DNA from: CBDDBK01 sp965225715
Lineage (GTDB): Bacteria > Bacteroidota > Bacteroidia > Cytophagales > Flammeovirgaceae
DNA length: 64,000 nt
NCBI GenBank assembly: GCA_965225715.1
Contig: CBDDBK010000003.1
Span: forward strand, 62,001-126,000
Direction: 5' to 3'
Each line of letters opens with the position of its first letter. The stretch's first letter is position 1. Below the pieces are notes generated by a model. The model was given only the letters and a program-made list of their open reading frames with translations, had not been told where the DNA came from and did not search any database. Positions 1-6,093 of the stretch are shown one piece after another. Made by a program: the position numbers and the translations under genes.

Positions 1-2
1 AA

Positions 3-125
3 ATTCAAGAGGCTTTACGTGGGTCGCGGTCTTGGAATGCGTGGCGGGATAATCTCTTTAACCAAGTGCCGGAAAATGGCACCCGAAACAATTTAAATGA
101 ATTATTTTCCAACTGGCACAACTAA
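3..125 (+). CDS. 51-aa array protein, copy 1 (5' end cut by window edge)
   Basis: The last 40 codons of a small ORF that recurs three more times downstream, at 603, 1236 and 1875. It ends with the same residues (ELFSNWHN) as the complete copies. Its stop lies 7 bases before the start of the first lipoprotein gene, the same close spacing as in the later units. The start codon is off the window, so the array continues to the left. Function unknown; I recognise no family. Confidence 0.7.
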   Translation: MQEALRGSRSWNAWRDNLFNQVPENGTRNNLNELFSNWHN

Positions 126-132
126 AAAAACT

Positions 133-606
133 ATGAAAAAGCTAAAACAAATTATTAAAATACTCGTTTTGAGTATTTTGTTATTGAGTACAAATTGCAA
201 CCGTCAATTTGAAATGTATGTTTTAGAAAACAACATCAATCACTCGCTAAAGATTGATTTTTTCAGAATACTGCAAGGGTCTTCTGGTGAATTTTTGGGA
301 AGAGAATTTTCGGGTACTATTCACTTACCTGCTAGAGGAAGTGTATGGGAGTTTAGCATTGATGTCTCCCGAGGGGGGGGGGGGGTACCAGTTAATGCGT
401 TTAGTGATTTTTTTGAAGGTCAAGGTATTATTGATTCTGCTACTGTAATATATAATGGAGAGAGGGTTGAAATTCATGTACGGGATGGCACACGATTTTT
501 GAATCGCAATTTGTTTCATAATGAAAGCTATATTATAAATGGTGATGAGCATCGCTATATTTTCACCGAAGAAGATTATAACAATGCAGAGGTGATAGAG
601 GAATGA
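133..606 (+). CDS. Array lipoprotein copy 1, in frame through a G13 tract
   Basis: Predicted lipoprotein of 157 residues. The start at 133 is chosen over an upstream in-frame ATG at 97, because the MKKLK start gives a compact signal peptide with a lipobox (LLSTNC, about residues 17-22) and is shared by all three copies. The mature part looks beta-rich and has the conserved end RYIFTEEDYNNAEVIEE. A run of 13 G at 373-385 encodes a glycine stretch and stays in frame here. The stop overlaps the next gene's start (ATGA, 603-606), which suggests translational coupling. It is probably anchored in a membrane facing the periplasm or surface. I recognise no family; role unknown. Confidence 0.75.
   Translation: MKKLKQIIKILVLSILLLSTNCNRQFEMYVLENNINHSLKIDFFRILQGSSGEFLGREFSGTIHLPARGSVWEFSIDVSRGGGGVPVNAFSDFFEGQGIIDSATVIYNGERVEIHVRDGTRFLNRNLFHNESYIINGDEHRYIFTEEDYNNAEVIEE
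373..385 (+). repeat. Poly-G tract (13 G) in lipoprotein copy 1
   Basis: Uninterrupted run of 13 G in a low-GC genome, placed mid-gene where slippage would shift the frame. At this length the gene is in frame (ON). Confidence 0.9.
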
Positions 607-758
607 TTAAAAAAAATGGTTATACGCTTGTTCAAATTCAGACGGCATTACGCGGAGCGCGGTCTTGGAATGCGTGGCGGGATAATCTCTTTAACCAAGT
701 GCCGGGAAATGGCACCCGAAACAATTTAAATGAATTATTTTCTAATTGGCATAACTAA
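603..758 (+). CDS. 51-aa array protein, copy 2
   Basis: A 51-residue ORF whose ATG overlaps the stop of the preceding lipoprotein gene (ATGA at 603-606). The protein starts MIKKNGYTLVQIQTALRG and is rich in Trp and Asn towards its end. Compared with the copy at 1236, I count 16 synonymous and 2 replacement codon differences (Ala to Glu, Gly to Ala), so the protein sequence is being conserved. It has no signal peptide or membrane segment, so it is likely cytoplasmic. It ends 10 bases before the next lipoprotein start. No family recognised; an accessory protein, regulator or toxin/immunity partner are all possible. Confidence 0.75.
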   Translation: MIKKNGYTLVQIQTALRGARSWNAWRDNLFNQVPGNGTRNNLNELFSNWHN

Positions 759-768
759 TAATAAAACG

Positions 769-1239
769 ATGAAAAAGCTAAAACAACTCGTTCAACTATC
801 ATGTCTTGGTATTTTGTTATTAAGTACCAATTGTGGACCTCGATTTCGGACTTACATTTTGGAAAATAATACTGGTCATGAAATAGAAATTGATTTTTTT
901 ACAATATCAAGAGATTTATCAGGAGTAGTTACTGGTACGTCCTTTTCAGGTAAAATTCACTTACCTGATAGAGGTAGTTTATGGGAGTTCACCGTTGATA
1001 TTAGTAGAGGGGGGGGGGCACCTTCTAATGCTTTTGCTGATTTTTTTGAAGGTGGCAGATCTAGTATTGACTCTGCTACTGTAACATATAATGGAGATAG
1101 AATTGAGGTTTACATATTGAATACCACGGATATTGATCGTAATTTATTTTATAATGAGAGTAATATAATAAGTGGTGACGAGCATCGCTATATTTTCACC
1201 GAAGAAGATTACAACAATGCGGAGGTGATAGAGGAATGA
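769..1239 (+). CDS. Array lipoprotein copy 2, in frame through a G10 tract
   Basis: Predicted lipoprotein of 156 residues. The start at 769 (MKKLKQLVQLSCLG) is preferred over the ATG at 730, which lies inside the preceding 51-aa ORF. The lipobox is LLSTNC. A run of 10 G at 1009-1018 encodes glycines in frame. The first 220 or so bases are essentially identical to copy 3 at 1398, whereas copy 1 is more diverged, which points to recent duplication or gene conversion. The C-terminal segment RYIFTEEDYNNAEVIEE is conserved. The stop overlaps the next start at 1236. No recognised family. Confidence 0.75.
   Translation: MKKLKQLVQLSCLGILLLSTNCGPRFRTYILENNTGHEIEIDFFTISRDLSGVVTGTSFSGKIHLPDRGSLWEFTVDISRGGGAPSNAFADFFEGGRSSIDSATVTYNGDRIEVYILNTTDIDRNLFYNESNIISGDEHRYIFTEEDYNNAEVIEE
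1009..1018 (+). repeat. Poly-G tract (10 G) in lipoprotein copy 2
   Basis: Run of 10 G at the position matching the tracts in copies 1 and 3. The gene is in frame at this length. Confidence 0.9.
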
Positions 1240-1391
1240 TTAAAAAAAATGGTTATACACTTGTTCAAATTCAGACGGCATTGCGTGGAGCTAGATCTTG
1301 GAATGAATGGCGAGATAATCTGTTTAACCAAGTGCCGGGCAACGCTACTCGAAATAATTTGAATGAACTATTCTCTAACTGGCATAATTAA
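1236..1391 (+). CDS. 51-aa array protein, copy 3
   Basis: The third copy of the small ORF, again 51 residues and again starting in an ATGA overlap with the upstream lipoprotein gene. It is the most diverged copy in DNA but nearly unchanged in protein: differences from the copy at 603 are mostly in third positions. It ends 6 bases before the start of lipoprotein copy 3, so the array reads as one polycistronic unit. Confidence 0.75.
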   Translation: MIKKNGYTLVQIQTALRGARSWNEWRDNLFNQVPGNATRNNLNELFSNWHN

Positions 1392-1397
1392 AAGACT

Positions 1398-1878
1398 ATG
1401 AAAAAGCTAAAACAACTCGTTCAACTATCATGTCTTGGTATTTTGTTATTAAGTACCAATTGTGGACCTCGATTTCGGACTTACATTTTGGAAAATAATA
1501 CTGGTCATGAAATAGAAATTGATTTTTTTACAATATCAAGAGATTTATCAGGAGTAGTTACTGGTACGTCCTTTTCAGGTAAAATTCACTTACCTGATAG
1601 AGGTAGTTTATGGGAGTTTAGTGTTGACATTACTCGGGGGGGGGGGGGCACCCTCTAGCGCATTTAGTGATTTTTTTGAAGGAGTAAGGTCTGTCATTGA
1701 TTCTTCTACTGTGATATATGATGGAGAGAAAATTGAGATTTATACGTTTGCTTTAAACACTGTAGATATTATTGATCGTAATCTACTTTATAACGAAAGC
1801 CATATTATAAATGGGGACGAACGTCGCTATATTTTCACCGAAGAAGATTATAACAATGCAGAGGTGATAGAGGAATGA
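1398..1878 (+). pseudogene. Array lipoprotein copy 3, switched off by a +1 G in a G13 tract
   Basis: Same lipoprotein as copies 1 and 2: MKKLK start, lipobox LLSTNC and the RYIFTEEDYNNAEVIEE end. The run of 13 G at 1636-1648 leaves the reading frame one base out, so translation stops at 1656-1658 after 86 residues. Removing one G, or adding two, restores a 159-residue protein. Because only the homopolymer is at fault and the rest of the frame is intact, this is better read as a phase-off allele than as a decayed gene. A sequencing error in the tract cannot be excluded. Confidence 0.7.
1636..1648 (+). repeat. Poly-G tract (13 G) in lipoprotein copy 3
   Basis: Run of 13 G. The preceding codon context differs from copy 1, so this length is out of frame here; 12 or 15 G would be in frame. 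Confidence 0.9.
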
Positions 1879-2030
1879 TTAAAAAAAATGGTTATACGCT
1901 TGTTCAAATTCAAACGGCATTACGTGGGTCGCGGTCTTGGAATGAATGGCGGGATAATCTCTTTAACCAAGTGCCGGAAAATGGCACCCGAAACAATTTA
2001 AATGAATTATTTTCTAACTGGCACAACTAA
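1875..2030 (+). CDS. 51-aa array protein, copy 4
   Basis: The fourth copy of the 51-residue ORF, starting in the ATGA overlap at the end of lipoprotein copy 3. It ends at 2030 and is followed by a few bases that imitate the start of another lipoprotein gene (an ATG at 2038), which then breaks off at the inverted-repeat element at 2045. The array therefore appears to have been truncated at this end by that element. Confidence 0.7.
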   Translation: MIKKNGYTLVQIQTALRGSRSWNEWRDNLFNQVPENGTRNNLNELFSNWHN

Positions 2031-2044
2031 AAAAACTATGGAAA

Positions 2045-2255
2045 GGGTAAGAAACTGTTTAAATTTAAAAATGAGTATGCTCAAATTTTCAAAAAAACTA
2101 CCAAATTTTATTCAATAACTATCTTTTATAAGTCATTATTGTGCGTAAAATGAGATTTTAGATCAAATTCAAAGATTTTTTAGAAAAATCTAAATTTTAT
2201 AATTCTCTTATTATAAATAAGTTACAAAAACTTAAACAGTTTCTTAGTCTTACCT
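2045..2255. mobile_element. Small inverted-repeat element (MITE-like or IS remnant)
   Basis: About 210 bp bounded by inverted copies of AAGAAACTGTTTAA (left near 2049-2062, right near 2231-2245, reversed). The inside is very AT-rich with no ORF of note. The same GAAACTGTTTAA end motif occurs near 54592 and 63933. I see no clear target duplication. It separates the lipoprotein array from the Kelch gene. Confidence 0.5.
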
Positions 2256-2260
2256 TCTTT
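2247..2260 (+). repeat. 14-bp direct repeat, left of the Kelch gene
   Basis: GTCTTACCTTCTTT is found exactly here and at 3917-3930, flanking the Kelch/cadherin gene. It could be a recombination or insertion scar. Confidence 0.5.
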
Positions 2261-2268
2261 TTGCTTGG

Positions 2269-3837
2269 TTACAAACCATAATACCAAACACCATCGTCAT
2301 TACCCTGTCCGCCTAATACCCAAATTTTATCGTTGAAAACTACTGAGGTAGACAAAAATATTTCATCAGAAGGAAAAGGCAATTCTTCTTGCCAAGTAAG
2401 CCCGTCAGTACTCGACCAAATATCATTGTAAGCATAATCATCATTGGAATTATACCCACCTATTACCCATATTCTATTATTAAAAACTACTGAAGTAGAG
2501 GTATTTCTTACTTCCCAATTTGCCGAAGAGTTTACTTCTATCCAATTGATCCCATCTTCACTTGCCCAAACATCATTTAACGAATTACCATTATTGTCTC
2601 GCCCTCCTAATACCCAAGTTCTATTATCAAAAACTACCGAAGTATGTGATTTTCTTAACCCAAAAGCAGCATTGTTTGTTTTTTCTATCCAGTTAACCCC
2701 ATCTCCACTTGCCCAAACTTCTGCAAGACCATCACCACTAGGATCATTATGATCGGTGCCGCCTATAATCCAGAGACTATCCCTAAAAATAACCGTAGAA
2801 AAATTACGCCTTGCTGACCAAGCCGCACTATCCGAACGCTTCACCCAAGAAGAACCATCGGCACTTGCCCAAACATCATTGTAATTTATATTATCATCCC
2901 ATCCTCCTGTAAACCAAAGGCTGTCTTTAAAGGCCGTAAAGCTAAAACGTCTGCGGGGCATCCAACCTGCAGAGGACGTGGCTAAATCCCAACTGACCCC
3001 ATCGGCACTTGACCAGACATCATTGAAAAGAGTAAAGGCATCATCAAATCCTCCTGTTATCCAAATTTTGCTTTTAAAAACTACGGAATTGAGGACTCTT
3101 CTTTTTCCCCAGTCAGCCGAAGGGTTGGCCAAAGTCCACTCAGCTATGTTATTGACGGTAATCGTAAAAACCTGTTCAGCTTCAATCCCATTAGAAGACC
3201 TAGTCACCACCCGAAGGCTATAACTTGTTCTACGTTCGTAGTCAAAGCTAATAACGGTCTTCAAAGTATCACCCGAAATAAGCAGACTATCGTTATCAGT
3301 ATCACCTGTCCCAGAAACTAAACTATAGGTATAAACCTCATCTTGATCACCAGCATCCTGATCTACTGTTTCGAAAATGCCAACCACCGTACCTGAATCT
3401 TTATTTTCATCAAGGGATAGATTGCTTAAGGTGATCACAGGCAGTTCATTGGTATCGCTTACTGTAATACTAAACACCACCTCAAAAGTACCTCCAGCCC
3501 CATCATCGGTTTGGACCCGAATAGAATAGGTACTTTGGGTTTCAAAATCAAAAATAACAGCGCTTTTTAGGCTATCCCCTGAAATACTAAAATTGGCATT
3601 GTCTGTATCGCCTGAACCACTTACCAAGGTATAGCTATGGCTATCATCGGTATCAGAGTCTGTAGTACTAAAAATCCCGACAAAAGTACCTATATTCTGA
3701 TTTTCAGGAATGCTCTGATTACTCAAGGTAACATTAAACGCCACCGGAGGTGGATCCTCACATTTACCAGCTAAAAGCAAAACAAGAAAAATACAAGTCA
3801 AATAAAAAAATGGGTGAGAACACTTAAATAGAGTCAT
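2269..3837 (-). CDS. Cadherin-like and Kelch-repeat surface lipoprotein
   Basis: Predicted 522-residue lipoprotein. The start at 3837 (MTLFKCSHPFF) is chosen because it gives a signal peptide with lipobox LLAGKC; the open frame runs 59 codons further upstream without sense. After the Cys come two cadherin-like repeats (each with IPENQN or LDENKD, VGIF and SGD.L motifs) over about residues 30-215, then about six Kelch-like units (WV.GG and DVW.S.DG..W motifs) to the end, likely a beta-propeller. It probably binds a surface ligand or is a structural exoprotein. GC looks higher than the neighbours and the gene lies between 14-bp direct repeats, both compatible with transfer. The specific function is unknown. 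Confidence 0.8.
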   Translation of the reverse strand: MTLFKCSHPFFYLTCIFLVLLLAGKCEDPPPVAFNVTLSNQSIPENQNIGTFVGIFSTTDSDTDDSHSYTLVSGSGDTDNANFSISGDSLKSAVIFDFETQSTYSIRVQTDDGAGGTFEVVFSITVSDTNELPVITLSNLSLDENKDSGTVVGIFETVDQDAGDQDEVYTYSLVSGTGDTDNDSLLISGDTLKTVISFDYERRTSYSLRVVTRSSNGIEAEQVFTITVNNIAEWTLANPSADWGKRRVLNSVVFKSKIWITGGFDDAFTLFNDVWSSADGVSWDLATSSAGWMPRRRFSFTAFKDSLWFTGGWDDNINYNDVWASADGSSWVKRSDSAAWSARRNFSTVIFRDSLWIIGGTDHNDPSGDGLAEVWASGDGVNWIEKTNNAAFGLRKSHTSVVFDNRTWVLGGRDNNGNSLNDVWASEDGINWIEVNSSANWEVRNTSTSVVFNNRIWVIGGYNSNDDYAYNDIWSSTDGLTWQEELPFPSDEIFLSTSVVFNDKIWVLGGQGNDDGVWYYGL

Positions 3838-3916
3838 AATATAAAGTTTAAATGTTAATGATGTAGAATCAATATATATGTGCTTTTTGAGTAAGAAAAA
3901 GAAGACAAAACCAATG

Positions 3917-3930
3917 GTCTTACCTTCTTT
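3917..3930 (+). repeat. 14-bp direct repeat, right of the Kelch gene
   Basis: Exact second copy of GTCTTACCTTCTTT; see 2247-2260. Confidence 0.5.
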
Positions 3931-3967
3931 GAAAAATACATTTAAAAATGATAAAAATAATTTGGAT

Positions 3968-5275
3968 TTAGTAACGGTAATATTCGGGTTTATAAGGCCC
4001 TTTTGGATCAACACCTATGTAACTAGCTTGTTTAGGAGATAGTTTTTCGAGGGTAACTCCAATTTTTTCAAGGTGTAAAGAGGCAACTTTTTCATCTAAA
4101 TGTTTGGGTAAAGTATACACTTTACGCTCGTAATCAGTTCCATTTTGCCACAATTCTATTTGAGCTAAAACTTGATTGGTAAAAGAATTTGACATCACAA
4201 AGGATGGATGTCCTGTAGCACATCCTAAATTGACCAAACGTCCTTCGGCAAGCAAAATAATCTCATGCCCTTCCACATTGTAAATATCAACTTGGGGCTT
4301 TACAGTATATTTAGTGTGTCCGTAATTATTTTCCAAGTAGGCAACATCTATTTCGTTATCAAAATGACCGATATTACAAACAATAGCTTTGTCTTTCATG
4401 AGCTTAAAATGTTTTTCACTCAAGATGTCCAAATTACCTGTCGCGGTAACAAATATATCAGCTAAAGGGCTGGCTTGCTCCATAGTCATAACTTGATAAC
4501 CATCCATAGCCGCTTGCAAAGCGCAGATAGGATCTATTTCAGTCACGATAACCCGCGCCCCAGCGCCTCTTAACGATAAAGCTGTACCTTTTCCAACATC
4601 TCCATAACCGGCTACTACAGCAACTTTTCCGGCTATCATAACATCAGTAGCTCTTCGGATAGCATCAACAGCCGATTCACGACAGCCATATTTATTATCA
4701 AATTTTGATTTTGTAACCGAATCGTTGACATTAATAGCAGGTAAAGGTAAAGTACCATTTTTCATACGGTCATAAAGTCTTAAAACACCTGTAGTTGTTT
4801 CTTCAGAAATACCTTTTATGTTTTTAACCAATTCAGGATAATCATTTAAAACCATATTGGTTAAATCACCTCCATCGTCTAGTATCATGTTCAAAGGTTT
4901 ATCAGTACTACCAAAAAATAGAGTTTGTTCTATACACCAATTAAATTCTTCTTCATTCATACCTTTCCAAGCAAAAACAGGTATTCCGGCAGCAGCTACT
5001 GCCGCTGCTGCATGATCTTGAGTAGAAAATATATTGCATGAAGACCAAGATACTTCGGCACCCAAGGCTGTTAAAGTTTCTATAAGTACAGCTGTTTGAA
5101 TAGTCATGTGAAGACAGCCTGCAATTCTTGTATTGGATAGAGGTTTAGAATCTCGATACTGTTCTCGTAGAGCCATTAATCCCGGCATTTCTGCTTCGGC
5201 TAAACGAATTTCTTTACGCCCCCAATCAGCTAAATTAATATCTTTAACTTTATAGGGTAAACTTGTTGTAATCAT
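3968..5275 (-). CDS. ahcY: Adenosylhomocysteinase
   Basis: Hydrolyses S-adenosylhomocysteine to adenosine and homocysteine in the cytosol, clearing the inhibitory by-product of methyl transfer. The 435 residues match the family. Substrate residues are in place: HMT near residue 56, the STQDHAAAA stretch near 84, DDGGD near 133, EETTTG near 158 and the NDSVTKSKFDN segment near 184. The NAD fold GYGDVGKG begins near residue 223. The end PYKPEYYRY is the typical family C-terminus, with Lys and Tyr residues that close the NAD site of the neighbouring subunit. It looks monocistronic, with a 280-bp upstream gap holding a copy of the interspersed repeat. Confidence 0.97.
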   Translation of the reverse strand: MITTSLPYKVKDINLADWGRKEIRLAEAEMPGLMALREQYRDSKPLSNTRIAGCLHMTIQTAVLIETLTALGAEVSWSSCNIFSTQDHAAAAVAAAGIPVFAWKGMNEEEFNWCIEQTLFFGSTDKPLNMILDDGGDLTNMVLNDYPELVKNIKGISEETTTGVLRLYDRMKNGTLPLPAINVNDSVTKSKFDNKYGCRESAVDAIRRATDVMIAGKVAVVAGYGDVGKGTALSLRGAGARVIVTEIDPICALQAAMDGYQVMTMEQASPLADIFVTATGNLDILSEKHFKLMKDKAIVCNIGHFDNEIDVAYLENNYGHTKYTVKPQVDIYNVEGHEIILLAEGRLVNLGCATGHPSFVMSNSFTNQVLAQIELWQNGTDYERKVYTLPKHLDEKVASLHLEKIGVTLEKLSPKQASYIGVDPKGPYKPEYYRY

Positions 5276-5398
5276 AAAATTTAAAATTATTAAATAGTGT
5301 GTACGTAATTTGATAAAAAGAGACTCTCTTTAGTTTAATTTCAACCTAATTTGAGTCTATTTAAATAGTCATTTGAATTTTAAAAAAATATACATTTG

Positions 5399-5471
5399 TA
5401 TAAGCAATGCTATTTTATTTTTTAGTCAGAATCCTATAAAAATCCTTTTTTCAAGTGACTTGACTATAGTC
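5399..5471 (-). repeat. 93-bp interspersed element, subfamily A, shortened copy
   Basis: Reverse-oriented copy in the ahcY/cyclophilin gap. It has the end TGACTATA, the CTTTTTTCAAGTGAC segment and a decayed terminal stem (TAAGCAATGCTAT). Confidence 0.6.
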
Positions 5472-5555
5472 ATCTCAAATAGAAATTTAAATATGCAAAT
5501 TGAAAGATATTTTTAATATTCAATAAATAATTATCCACTATTTTTTATACCTAAA

Positions 5556-5999
5556 ATGAATTTATCAACTAATATTTATACAAATAAAGGCATTTTAAAA
5601 GTACATTTATTTGAAAAAAACTGTCCAAAGTCAGTAGAACTGTTTCAATATTTAATTAACCAAAAATTTTACGATGGGTTATATTTTTTTAAACATATTA
5701 AAAATGAGCTTATTCAAACTGGTTGTCCGGATAATACAGGTATAGGATGGATAGGCTGGCATAGTAAAACTGAAAATCATCCTAACCATAATCCCCGTTA
5801 TGGAAGTATAGGTTTTGCTAGCAGCCAAAAAGACCAAACCAGCAGTCAATTTTTTATTTGTCTATCAAGTAAAGCCGCTAGATATCTCACGAAGCAAAGC
5901 TATTTTGGGTATATTAGTTCCGAATCTTATGATATACTAAAAACTCTAAAAGTTAATGACTTTATAGAAAAGATAACCATAGAACAGATTGAATTATAG
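5556..5999 (+). CDS. Divergent cyclophilin-type peptidyl-prolyl isomerase
   Basis: A 147-residue cyclophilin-like domain without a signal peptide, so probably cytoplasmic. The family landmarks are recognisable: an N-terminal strand TNKGILKVHLFE, YDGLYFFKHIKNELIQTGCP (usually YDG..FHR...F..QGGDP) and SSQFFICLS (usually GSQFFI). The catalytic Arg of the FHR motif is Lys here and the following Phe is changed, so isomerase activity may be weak or lost. It converges with the DUF4153 gene. Binding without catalysis is an alternative role. Confidence 0.75.
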   Translation: MNLSTNIYTNKGILKVHLFEKNCPKSVELFQYLINQKFYDGLYFFKHIKNELIQTGCPDNTGIGWIGWHSKTENHPNHNPRYGSIGFASSQKDQTSSQFFICLSSKAARYLTKQSYFGYISSESYDILKTLKVNDFIEKITIEQIEL

Positions 6000-6019
6000 C
6001 CTTGCTATTAAGAATAAAG

Positions 6020-6080
6020 AGAGAATATTTTCTCATTTAATAGTGAAAATGATCATTTCTGAGCATAAAAATAGCCTTAC
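6020..6080. terminator. Hairpin and partial repeat between convergent genes
   Basis: GAGAA-TATT-TTCTC palindrome at about 6022-6036, followed by a fragment resembling the right half of the interspersed repeat (GAAAATGATCATTTCTGAG). It lies between two converging genes and could serve both as a terminator. The same GAGAA-N4-TTCTC hairpin follows rbfA near 21930. Confidence 0.35.
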
Positions 6081-6093
6081 ATATAAAATGAAA

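Noticed and set aside
97..132. Upstream ATG for lipoprotein copy 1 (and the matching 730 for copy 2)
   Set aside because: These starts lie inside the preceding 51-aa ORF and would put extra residues before the signal peptide; the ATG at 133 and 769 matches copy 3 and gives a proper lipobox.
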